Shown: piece after piece, positions 31,890 through 44,390 of the stretch
Numbering within the stretch: position 1 is the stretch's first letter
Layout: every line of letters starts with the position of its first letter
Source of the DNA: Sthenelais limicola
Taxonomy: Eukaryota > Annelida > Polychaeta > Phyllodocida > Sigalionidae
Direction: 5' to 3'
Assembly: GCA_942159475.1 (NCBI GenBank)
Contig: OW804097.1
Location: 52,844,986-52,908,985 of the forward strand
DNA: 64,000 nucleotides
Program-made: the position numbers and the translations under genes
The notes under the pieces: generated by a model
What the model was told of the DNA's origin: nothing
Seen by the model: the letters and a program-made list of their open reading frames with translations, nothing else
Databases searched by the model: none

Positions 31890-33938
31890 GGTCAAAGCAA
31901 GGACTTCCTTGTAACTAAGGTTTATTCAGTACAGTAGTTGGGATGTGGTGGTCACCCATGTGACCAGGCACGCAGGCCAGTCACACACTGTGGGGGAGGG
32001 GGTGGGGGGGGGCGGTTACTACACAATATACACATATACAGTAGTATAGGCCCTACTATAAATACGCAATGAAATAATATGAGGTATAACCTGTTCGTAG
32101 CAGTGTTTGTCGAAAACATACGATGCGGTGGTTTCACTTACTATCGCTCAGTTTCCCTAGTTTTTCCTCCCAACGAATCAGCTTCAAATTCTTTTTGAAA
32201 CATAAAAGAAAGCAGCAAGAAACTTCAGACCTTACTTCAAACAAACATGTGTTTAATATTCAATTGGGGGACAAATCATGGCTAAAGCAAAATCTATAAA
32301 GTTGCAAGGCAGGCCTAATAAAAGCTGAACGAATTAAATGTTCTCATATTTCGCTGCTTCATTTAAATTACCACCTACTTGTTCTTGCAATTGGTAGGAA
32401 TTTACAATAATTCAGCAACCACATGGCTGTTATGTATCCCACCATAACATTTAACATTTGAAAACAAGCATCGAAATCATCGCCACAATGTTCCCCTTTA
32501 TCTCATTTCATATCCACCTTGTGCCAGACTGGATTGGCGACTGGGCCAATCTTGCTAGTGCCTCTCCTCTCTCTCCCTCTCCCCTTCTCTCTCTCCTAGT
32601 AAAAATCGTGCAAAGAAAATATGGCTTCATTGTGGTCGCTATCTGAGATCTGGGAAGGACGGAGACAAAAGGATGTTTTATCTTGATTAATAATATTCCG
32701 ACTCGCAGAGGTCTGGTGAAAAGTAGGTAGTGGGTATTTGTGGGAGCATGGCGTGGAACGAGTATCTTCTGTGGTGGTCCATTAGCTTAATTAGAGTCAC
32801 GATGTTACCATCTTTCCACACGAGCATAAAACATAACTGCCAGGAGTTAGGTTTTATTTCCTAGGTGTTCCACCGCAGCATCTAGCTTCCAACTGCAACA
32901 GCCGCCCGCCCGCCCAGTCCAGCGTTCTTTTTCATTGTGTCTAGATGGTTCCGGGAAGTAAAAGCTCTTATTATAATGATGCACGTATCAGAGTTCATCG
33001 AAAATCTTTTAAATAGTGATATTTTTAGTTTGGGGTGTTGTAGTCGAATGTAGGGAATTACATTTGTTTGCGAAGTTGAATGACCCTGGATGATATGAGT
33101 AAGAGTGATTGCTATGAATATAAAGATGCTATTATTTTGAATTATGAATAATGTGATAGTGAATATTTTAAAATAAGAAACTCATTGGGAGGGAACCCGA
33201 AGGAAATATGTTGAAAAATATGGAATGAAAACTGAGCTTTCTCTGAACCTGAATGACATTCGAAGCAAGAAGATATCTAGTTAATACATATGTGAATGTT
33301 ATTCTTTCCAACTTGAATGTTACAAGAATATGAACAAGGAAAGTGAGCTTACTGAAGGGGAAAGCTTGGAAACTTCTTTAAATGTCAATAGCAAAATCGT
33401 GACCATAGCTATAAGTGGAATGGGAACCAGATGCTCTCAACAGGTGTAATGCCATTGTATAAATTGTTACTTGTCCTAGCAGATTGTGAATGTCATATAT
33501 TATTTAAATAATGCGGTATATTCGATCAATTAAAGCTGCACTTTCAGAAATTGTATGACTTTTTGCCCAACCTTTCAGCACACGTTAGTGATAAGCCTGA
33601 GTATAATTTACGTAATATCAAATTTGTGTATAAACATGTATACAGCAGCAGAATATTGATAGATTCAGCCCTATTGAAGTCATAATGAGTAAATCATTTA
33701 GTACGATGTTATGTTCGTAGTAGCTGAGAATATAGATTTTATACCCCATCATGGTCATCATACCCCAACTGAGAACTGAAGGGTGTTGTCATTCGACACC
33801 AAACAACAATAGTGCTAATTCCAAAAGACCTACGTCCTCTTCCCCAACGAATGTAAAGGTCATGTTTGTCGAGTAACCCACGGGACAAATAAGTCAGGTC
33901 AAATCAGTATAATCGCTCTATATCCTTGACAACATTTA
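31890..33938. other. Unassigned stretch
   Basis: No gene recognised. Contains a G-rich run at 31990-32014 and a CCCGCC microsatellite near 32905. Confidence 0.5.
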
Positions 33939-34026
33939 GAACGTTTAAGAGGGTTTTCAAACAATGTTCAAAGAGAGATTTACACAAGCTGGTTGTTTAA
34001 ATTTCCTGGTTACACCAGCTTTAAAC
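33939..34026 (+). repeat. 88-bp direct repeat, copy 1
   Basis: Begins GAACGTTTAAGAGGG and is nearly identical to 35601-35688. A weaker third copy of its centre (AGAGGGTTTTTCAGACAATC) lies at 34130-34160. Confidence 0.9.
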
Positions 34027-35600
34027 ATAATGTATGGGCCTTGTCATAAAACATCGATGAATACTACACGGTTTCTTGTAGCCGTTTGATGAATTCACAA
34101 GAAAGGTTCACATAATTATTTAGTATAAAAAGAGGGTTTTTCAGACAATCTTCATAAAGTGTTTTGCACTGGCCAATGATTCCTTATTTACTATCAGTTT
34201 CTAAAACCTAAAAGTCTAACTTTTAAATCATTAGAAATTATGTAATGATGTTCCACATATAGTTTATATAAAGTCTATTTAATAAATTTCCATTAAAAGC
34301 TAACATGGTTGTATTAATTACTATCACCGGTGACTGGTTGCCCAAATACCGATGTAATTCTGCCCCCGTGTTCAGATTTTAGGAGGTGAGTTCAATGGCC
34401 GAAGTCCATGTCTGCATTAATTTGACTCAAGCCAGAGTACATGAAAGGATTCCCAAGCACCTGCCTTTCTTACATTCCCCCGGTCCTCGTTTTAAGCGGG
34501 TCAGGCCTACAATCAATTTCTATTTGAATAATTAAATGATAATTCACTAGTGAAAGTCTCAATGACAAAGAGATATCAATGAAATATTCATAACATATAA
34601 GGACTTATTTCTTTGAATACCAGAGGAACTATAAATTAGCATTATGAGCTTTGTGAGTCGCTGTGTGGCGGATCAAATAGAGACTAACAAAGTAATAACA
34701 TGACGGATTCTTTAATATATCCTTAGATTTAAATAGGTTAAACTGCTTGAATTATCTGAATCCAATGATATATATTTAAGAATCCTAATGAGGATCAGCA
34801 GAGCACCAAGTACAACATTTTTACCATCAATTAAGATTACATTTACTTGTAGCTAATTGACAGGTTTTTATTTGATATTTCAGAATAAACATAAGACAAC
34901 AGTAGGCCTATAAGTATATATCAATGGGAGAAAAAGACATTATATATCATCATAAGCGTCTAGATTAGATTTAAGATTTTTGTATTTAGGTAACACATAC
35001 ATTTCGTCAGAGACGATATTCTCGGCAGAGCCTGATATTGATTTACAGCAGTTTACAGATGGTAGAGAGAGTAAAAATTACAAATATTATTATATCACGA
35101 TTAAAGAAATACTAATAAATGTTATAGATAAAGGTAGTCAATCCTTCGCTCAAACTAGAAGCAGGAAAAGCAATTCTATACCAGAATTAGAAACACAAAC
35201 ACTCCATGTGTTATATATAGTTTTTAGGTAAGCTAGGTATGTGTATGAATCAGGCGATTGTCTCGCTCTCTCTAATTCGGCAATGATATCATGACACAAT
35301 AAATACCACAATAGGCTTACAAGCGCAACTTTACCCGCGGGCCATTTAATACGATGGATTTGGGTCATGCAAAGTGATGAATATGGATAATGTGTGGGAT
35401 AGGTCTACCGGTCTCCAGGTGATATCATAGGTGAGCTATGCGTGCTACACTCTATAGACTAGATACGTATATTACTGACCACATTAACAATAAGTTGTCA
35501 TTGGATAGCGCGTATTTACACGAGATTGTATTAAATATTATATAGGCCTCTAATGAATAAAAAAAATGGTTATAAATAATTAATAGATTATGCCAGCGAA

Positions 35601-35688
35601 GAACGTTTAAGAGGGTTTTCAAACAATGTTCAAAGAGAGATTTACACAATCTGGTTGTTTAAATTTCCTGGTTACACCAGCTTTAGAC
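35601..35688 (+). repeat. 88-bp direct repeat, copy 2
   Basis: Differs from 33939-34026 at only about two positions. The 1.57 kb between them has no recognised coding sequence. Confidence 0.9.
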
Positions 35689-38600
35689 TTCACAAATGCT
35701 ATGTGACCACCAGCTTTTCATGCGGAATCTTAAGTGGTGGTCTGACAAATTTATGCAAAACAGACGGAATATAAGTGTTTGAAACAACTGGAAATTAAAA
35801 TGTCTAAACTACATGGAATAAACTTTATGATATAATAGGATAGTATAGGAAGATGGTGATATTATTTCTTCCATATTAGAAGTTACATGTAGTCTTTGAT
35901 CCATTTCTTTTCTAAACGCTTGTGAATTATTAAAATGTGATCCCACCACAAATTTAGGCAGCAAATGCTTAAAATTCATGCCAACCCGTCCATGGTTCAA
36001 TCTTTGGTAATGGAATTAGTCACCAAGATAAATAAGTAAGCGCACGAGGTTGGTAGGGAGCATTTATAAATGAACAGTGACACATAATTAGGTTCTGGGC
36101 TCAATCAATCATTCATTGATTGATTAACATTGACCGGGGTTGAGCCGGGCTTAATTCTCAGATTCCTCCAAGGCGCTTGCCTGCATCCAATCTCTAACCC
36201 ACGATTAATCTAGAAACTTCTCCCTTGGTATTTCGACTGCTGATGTTGGATTTAGTTGTGGTCTGTTAGCATCTACTTTAACAAAGGCCACAACAACCAA
36301 AACAGGCCATGCTAGCTGTTGTTGTGTTTCCCCAACGGTGCAGATTTTGTAGAAGTTGGCTGGAAAGCACCCGAAGGGATTGAAAAATGTGTGAGGAGAA
36401 AAAATTCGGGCATGTCAGACGTAATTCATTCTTGGTACTGACATGGGACTTGGGAACCCAACTGGGAGTGTTCATCATTAATAATGAGAACAGGAAAATC
36501 ACCGATGTTACTGGCAACGCAACGCGAAGTGACGTATCGGAGAGAGTAGTTAAAGGGGGTCGATGAGTCATTTTATTATTTCCGAGATGTGTTGCGTTCA
36601 GGGTTTGCGATACACCTGTGACTACTTACAGGGACAGTCATCGGATGCTTGCATGTCGAGGGAATATGCTTTAACAAATGTGATGGTTGACATTAGGACA
36701 TTTGCTGCGACGGACCGTGGGTGTTTATGAAGAGAAATGACCATTCCCGCCAACGTATCATGTGCCTCCAGGGCCTGAGGGAAGGACTTTCTTTCATCCC
36801 CAGCATTTATGGCTATGATCCTAGCAGGGAACGGTTTGGGTTTCCTAGAAACGTTGCTCCTATAGCAGCATCTAAGAATAATCCTGTAGCATCGTTCTAA
36901 GCAGCATAAAGCAAGTATTATGAACACAGTGTTCATTCACTTCTTATTTCATCACCAACGAATAAGGGAAATTAGAATATATTCTCAATTTCTTTAAATT
37001 CCAAATTGTCCTTGTCTCATTACTGATTGATATTATTATTGTAACATGAAAATATACTACTTGAAACTCGGTTTTAAATGAATCCGTAGATGAAAAGTGT
37101 CTTTTGCCTGAGTCGATCGAATAAAAACACCAAGTATAAGATGTTTTACTATTATATTTTTAATCTAGGGTTTTAGGTAATGAATCAAGTGATGAATTTC
37201 TACATGTTTTAATAGGAATAATATGTCATAATATGGCGCAAATAACCCTGCGCCTGAAGGACCTAGAACTGAAGTCGAGTCTTTCCTATTTCTGCTATAT
37301 ATCTGATTGAGGATAAACACAAAGATATGGAGTTTAAGACTATTTCGAACAACCAGCCACAGACCTCACTAATATTATAGATAACGTCCAAGGGACTGGA
37401 AAATATCTGATTGGAGGTAACGTTTTCAGATTAACTTTAATCTGATGCTCCCTTTATCTAATTTAAACCTTGGGGAGGCGGGGGGGGGGGGGATATGCCA
37501 CTTTGAGCCCATGTCTAAAAACAACTAGTGTATGGAAATTGGAAAAGACTGATGGTTATCAAGAACGAAAACTTACATCTGTCTATATTACAATGCCTCG
37601 TCGGAAGGAAACTTTGCTATTTCCCTAAAGATGCAAGTTAAAATTTATTGCACTGGCCTTGCAAAAAAAAAGAGAAAAATTATCGATGGGTCTCCAAGGT
37701 TTGATATAGTCTCGGTATACCATGATATTCCTCTGGTTTTATATTCAGTATTATTGGGAATTTTCTTTTTATTCCTGCTAAGGAAATTTCTTACGCTGAT
37801 CCCTGCCCTCGATTTCCTTTTGCACATATTTCCCAAGCGACTCTCATTTCCCTTCGACTTCACCTTGAAATTCAAGTCACAATAGAATCTGAAAGAGAGA
37901 AATGATTGATGGGTGTATTGAGAGCTTATTAATGGGAAGAATGGAGTAAGCGCATACAGGGATGATCGATACCTCGGGAATAACTTCAGTCTTAAGTATT
38001 CTAAGCAGCCAAGACTATAATCGAGGTTGGAAGGACATATTATTTATGTATATCCATCTCTCTATTACTATAAAAATGGCAAATTTGTTAGAGGTTGTCA
38101 AAGTGGATACTATTTCTTTCCCTCAACAGTTTCTAAATGCCAAACTAGCTTCAGCGTCCTATTCCGTTTATCTTGTCCTGGGGGTTAATGTCACAGTGGT
38201 TAGAGTTGGTGTTGTCTCATCAATTGATTGGGAAGAAAGTAAATTGAAAATAAACACATCCCTTAAGTATGTTCACTCGATTGGAAAATCGCCCTTACAA
38301 TGGCAGCAAATATCCTTCCAAATACAAATGTATGCACTTCTAAAGGTGTGGCGGCCTCCTCTGCATTTAGCTCATAAGTACCCATAATCCAGCTATTCGC
38401 TCCATGTATTGACAAAGAAATGCAAAGTGCGAAATTTAAAATAGTACACATATTGTTATGAAAAACAAATACTTATATGTACCCGATAGTACCAATTAAG
38501 GGAATTGGAAGTCTTAACATAGCTGTTGTGCTTAGAATGACTAATTGGCATCTTTCATATCTTAGTACGCTAACGTAAGCAAACGATATACTATTGTCAA

Positions 38601-40669
38601 CTAAGGAATCGATGTAACACTTTGAATAAATAAGGATTTAATTCCTCTACTATTGATTCTCCATATGTGACTCCAACATAAAGAAGGTTTGCGGCTATGA
38701 TATGCGGACTGGGAAATTTCAGAATAGCTGCCTCTTGAAATCAATATTTGAAATATAAGTGGGGTCGTCCTTTGATAATTACTAACAGAGATTTTCTAGC
38801 GGACAATCCAATACTGCAACACAACTCCTATGGGAATCTAACACTAGGTTATAAATGCATCATAAATTACAATAACAATTACAGATAATGACGCAGAATA
38901 CCAGTATGTTTCCCAGTCATTAGATACATGTAGGAAGAGGGTAGGATAATGTGCTAATGAGAATGTGAGACTTCGATGAACATGGAAATACAGAATAGAA
39001 GCATTGACCCTTTTAATTAATAGCATTGGAATCTTGACCTAATGAAGTCATCATCAGCTGCATTTTTAAAGAGGTAATTAGAAATGGGTGGGAAAAGGGG
39101 AAGCTCTATTCATTGGATGGAATACATGCATAGAGGTAGACGATAGCAGAAGGGGGAGTCTACTACTTCGTTTAGGTGGCATTTGATGGTTAGAGCTTCT
39201 ATAGCACATGTTATACTATTGTTTAAGGTTAATAGAAATAAGACTTGATATGACCATGTCCCATGCAGTTGTAAGTGTTTATTATGAGCGTTCATTCGTC
39301 ACATGACCCAGTGGTTCCTAGGTTACAATGGGGGTAGCGTGGGTCCATCAAGAGGAGAATACTACCTAGTAGAGTCAGACAATATTGGAGGTATACTACT
39401 CCATAAAGAAAGTAATACACAATAATTATATGCATAACAATAATATCTGCGTTCAGACGGCTCAGTTCAACTGTATGTACAGTGCAATATCTACGGTATC
39501 ATTCTGAGAACCGTAGCCCAAACTACATCTCCTATTTTGACAGGGATGTGTCTGGCCATGTCAAATTTAAGCTCCAACACGGCTCTAGAAGCGGGTCCAT
39601 ATAGCGCTATAACTGGCTCAACGTCCCTAAATGTGGGGATCTATCATTATTATTGGGAATGCAATTTCAATATCTTAAAACTATATATAATTAATACATT
39701 GTTATTGATATTCTTAATAATCATATGGCCAGATCGGTAAGATACTTAGTAGAGGGTTTATCATTGATCATATGGTTATTATATTGCTTCCCAGAGGAAC
39801 CAAAGATTACAAAACTATAGAATATCTGTGAAATGGAGTGGTTTTTCCCCAAAAAACATTTTCCTCGTGGAATTTCCCAAATAACATCAGAAGCGTTCCC
39901 TCCTATAGGATACAGATAACAAAACATCTCAATGTCACAGATGTGTCATTCGAATGTAGAGGGAAAATTTGAGAAGCAAGGATTTTATACAAGGACTAAG
40001 TCTACTCCTGACAAGAAAGGGATAAGTATGAGGGACAAAGAGGGTATTATATATCATAGAAGAGAAGGACATAAAAGTGTGGGGGCCGCCAGGCAGCAAA
40101 CAAGAGCCTGAGCGAAGGAGCAAGCAATAAAACAAGGGTCAGTGTACGTCACTCTAGACAAACAGTGAGGTCATCCCAGTATCAACAGGCTTAACAAGAG
40201 ACTCTATATTAGTCCACGTCTTATATAGACCAGTCCTCCTCCTTCCTTCACAAAACATCTCATTTTCTAGACATTATTACAAGCACCACAAAATGAGAAA
40301 CTTAGGGGAAAAGAGCCTATTTCAGGATTGGTTTGACATTAATATCATTAGATTTTGTTGACAGGCTTTTTAAAATGTGTTTGAAAATATGATTAAATTT
40401 GTGGAAATAGAATTAAAATTGACATATTTATGATTAGAAATAAATAGTTGGATCAAATTAGTATTATGCTGCATATATAATTCCTATCATCTTATGTTGT
40501 TAGGATATTGCAGAAAATAGAATATTTGAATTTTCTACCATTATAATTTTCCCAGTGGTCACTCGGCCATTTTCTTTTTCACAATTAGTTCGGTCCAAAT
40601 AAACGCAAAATGAAGTTGAAAATGGTACTTTTCCTTATATATTAGGAAAGCGTGGGTTTGTAAATTATA
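35689..40669. other. Unassigned stretch
   Basis: No gene supported. Features seen: a palindrome AATCAATCATTCATTGATTG near 36104-36125 and a poly-G run near 37480. Open frames near 36278-36936 and 37631-38387 lack recognisable motifs. Confidence 0.5.
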
Positions 40670-41570
40670 TAATACTAGCAATACATGTACCCTACCTCCG
40701 GACAGTCACCTTCTTTCTCCCACTCTCTCTCCCCTCCTCCTCTCTCCCTGCCTCTCCTCCTTTTCTGTCCCTGCCTCTCCCCCTCTCTCTCTCCCTGGCC
40801 CTACACTAACCCTCTCCTCTCCCCTGCCCTCTTCTCTCTCCCCTCTTCTCTCTGCATCCTCTTCTCCCTCTCCCTATCCGATTTCCCCCACACTCTCCCT
40901 CTGCTGCTTTCATTTTCTCCCTTCCCCTCTCCCTCCCCCTTTCCCCTCCCCCATCCTCTCCCTCCCCCTCTTTTCTCTATCCTCTTCTCCCTCTCCCTAT
41001 CTGATTCCCCCACCCTCTTCCTCCACATCTTTGCTTCCCCCCTCCCCCTCTGATCTCTCTCCTCTCACCTCCCACTCTCTTTTGTCCCTCGCTCTCCCCT
41101 AGTCTGATATCTCTCCCTCTCTCTCCCCTACCTCCCCTCTCCCTCCCTGTTTTTCTTTCTTTGCCATCCCCCTCTACGCTCTCTCCTTCCCCTCTTTACT
41201 GTCCTCTTCCTCCTCTTCTCTCTTTCCCTCTCCCTCTTCTTTTTCTCCCTCCCCTCACCCGTAAGTACCCTCTGCTTACATCTCTGGGTCACATGATCAA
41301 TTGGCTGAAGGGCTCATTGATCATTGCCTCTGGGTCACATGATTATTGGTTTGACCATACTTGCTTCTCAGGCTATAAATAGAGTGTGGATATCCCGATT
41401 TAAAAAAGGCTTCAAAATCACAATTTTTCACCCCAGATAACATTACAAACCACATATATTGTCCTCTGGAGAGGGTTGACGGAACGGTACAGAGCAGAAC
41501 AACGGTTGGTAAGATCATAAATTCTGAGAACATGCGGGACAAAAAACCCTCTACGTGCTTATTATACGGA
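40670..41570 (+). repeat. Dispersed pyrimidine-tract repeat, long copy
   Basis: The head (ATACTAGCA..GTACCCT..CCTCCGGACAGTCACC) precedes about 560 bases of CT-rich sequence (CTCTCCCTCCCC variants). The tail from about 41512 (AGATCATAAATTCTGAGAAC, GGGACAAAAAACCCT) matches the short copy at 25700-25738. A partial second head (TGTCCTCTGGAGAGGGTTGA) occurs near 41459. Confidence 0.75.
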
Positions 41571-44209
41571 TAACAAGTTATGTGATTTGTGTTAACGTTG
41601 GAGGTAATGACTGGGTGAATAGTATCAGATCTATATGTATGGGATTTGTGAACTATGGATGTTTTGGTGAATCAGAGGATGAATAGGTTGGTAATTGGTG
41701 TTATTTCCCACTCGATATGCTCATCGGATTCTATTTATACAGGCTCTGGATGTTCTGAACATGGTCAATGCTGCGAGTTATCTTACCCGCTGGCAACATG
41801 CATTTCAAGCGTTTTCATTGGTTGACAAAACGGAAGTGCCTAGCAGACAAACGTAACATCAATGGTGGCCTCCAAGGCGGCGCGGGCTTTGCTATTATTC
41901 TGCATCATTGCATTCTTATGAGAACTCAGAACCCATTATCAAGTTTCCTATTGCATTTTTTTTAAAGTTTCCAATTGCAAAGATGTGGCCCAGGGGGGAG
42001 GTTAAATATATATAGCATAATTAACACTTAGATCGCCAGACTCCAATTAAGTCGGCCTTTTAATGAATGATCAGGTGGTATGATAGGAGAATTGATATTA
42101 CAATACCGCTGTCACAATGCAACAGCAGGATGATATAATGGGTATGTCTCACATTAATAACGCATATCATGTTTAAATTTAATTACATTTAATGAAAACC
42201 GAATATTTAAAAGAAGTTGTACCTTGCTAGCACCTAGCTGTTTTGTGAATCAGATCAGATAGATCCCTTGCCATAGATTTAATTGACCTCTGGTGATTCA
42301 TACTACGTTTATCAGGACCCAGGCAAAATATATAAAGTGAGTAATTTACAATCTAATGGCAATATCTCCTATCTGGGTTAATCATATTGGTGGCAGATAT
42401 ATAGATCTGCAGGCCCCTGCATTCACACTATCTGACCTTCCATTGAATGTGGCTAAAACCAAATTCACCATTCTTTAGTCTAAAGATGTATCTACCCATA
42501 CCATCCACATAGTGGCAATTCAAATGATGATTATCGAACTCATTATGAAGCCGGAACATGACTCATTTGAAATGAATGATTAAAACAGCGAATTTGGATA
42601 CAAGTTGCTGAAATTTACACTTCCAGGAAAATCCTTTTACATGTTTCATTTACATTAGCAAAAAAAATGCAGAAGGGCCATAACATGTCATGACGGAAGC
42701 GATATTATAGTGCCTGTTCATGTATATATATGTATATCATTGACCATATAGATAATGAGCATGCGATAGAAAGTGGTGAGTCAGGAAAATGGTTCACATG
42801 AAACAACGTTTGTTCGCCTCATTAAAACATAGCCAGAAGGTGACAGGACGTTTGGTGTCATGTTTTACCAGTTAATAAGTGCGAATGTGAATATGTTACA
42901 TGTAGATGGCAGGTACGATGGCGAAACGGGTCCATGGGCTATGTATTAACGATCTAAATTTGAATATTATATTGATTATATTCCTCTCTCACATATATAC
43001 GATGGTGCTTGGTAGCAATGTGTTATATGTTTGCCCCAGTCCTTGCGAGCTATTAGAAACAATACCTATTGACATTATATGTACAGGACATTCAGTTATC
43101 TTTATCTGAATATCCCATGTGCGGGGATCGATATAGATAGGCCAGGAGAATATATTATATTAAGATATATATATATTAAATTATAAGTTGATTGATTTGG
43201 AGGCAACTCAACTGAAATAAACCATGGTATTGGGTTTTGCAGGTCTTTATTTGGCGACCCTCTATTAAATGTTACCTACATTATGACCTCTTGCATCTAT
43301 TGTTGAATGTACTAATGACTTGGATTTATGTAATGTTTACCTCGAAGCGTCCTAATATTCTGTCAGCGATGTTATAATATCATTGATTCATGGTCTAAAA
43401 CATTCAAAAAGACAATATATTTGTATCATCAGCGATCAAATTATTATCCTTGTTAATAATGCAGAAAATAAATGATTCTGTACTCAGTCTTGGCACGATT
43501 ATTGCATAAGAGATCGCATGACTTTGAACGTGGAGGGCTCAAGGGAAATGGTTGTTATCCAGCAATCTTGGTCTTAATCGCTGAAAAATGAAGCTACAAT
43601 CAAATCGTTTAAATTAAGTAACCTGAAAAAAACTATTTCAATTCGAACTCAGATAAAATGCTGGCCAAAAAGCTTAATCGCGAATACATTTGATTGTGGT
43701 TTTTTGCCTCTTTGGCAAACAAACCAGTGATTTGTATTCAAGGTAATGAATAGTCTGCGTCGAATCTTTGCACTATTTTGGATAGAATGACATGATAATA
43801 ATTCCTTTATACAAATCGGATAGAAGAGATTCACAAAGCAAAAATGAAATCGCTTTTCTGGCAATAGGCGTTAAACAAGAAGGGAAGAAATAGGATTCCC
43901 CGCGAAGGAAAATTGCAGTAATTCGATATCCTACGCTTTTTATTCACAGCAACATTTCCAGGACCGCCTCTGCACAAGTATGAAGCAAAGCTAAAAATAA
44001 TATACAGAACCTGATACAAGTTCTGGGTCCTTTTACTATCCTCAAAAGGACGCGTGTAGGAAAAGAAAATTTCAAATACATTGAGGCTCACCAGGTCGTG
44101 GGCTGGGTCTCTTGTACTTCCGGTGATGTTTGTGATTGGGTAGCCAAGTGGATGGCTACATTATTATGTCGCCAGATGAAATGCTATAGCGCTGCTTTTA
44201 TGAATTTTC
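41571..44209. other. Unassigned stretch
   Basis: AT-rich; nothing recognised. Confidence 0.5.
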
Positions 44210-44211
44210 TA

Positions 44212-44388
44212 GGGTGATTCTTTTTAGAGTTTTCATGCGAATTTCCCTGGTAATAAATCGTTTTCTCATAAAGCCAGGATAACTGGCATAAATCATATCA
44301 ACGCCAATGCAAATGCCACTACTACATACACATTTGATTTATCGCTAGTATAGGGAAATACGCATGAAAAACTCTAGAAAAATCACCC
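44212..44388. mobile_element. MITE with TA target duplication, 177 bp
   Basis: About 37-bp imperfect inverted repeats, starting GGGTGATTCTTTTTAGAG (44212) and, inverted from 44388, GGGTGATTTTTCTAGAG, both running on to CATGCG.ATTTCCCT. TA precedes and follows. A TA duplication suggests Tc1/mariner type; the GGG terminus could also fit another family. Confidence 0.7.
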
Positions 44389-44390
44389 TA

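Noticed and set aside
39042..39066. Second hammerhead-like sequence (CTGATGA with a TGAC/GTCA stem on the minus strand)
   Set aside because: The GAAA box after stem II is absent (AGATT instead), so the catalytic core is not met.
40685..41053. 122-codon serine/proline/leucine frame in the CT-rich tract
   Set aside because: By-product of the pyrimidine repeat; antisense frames of similar length exist.
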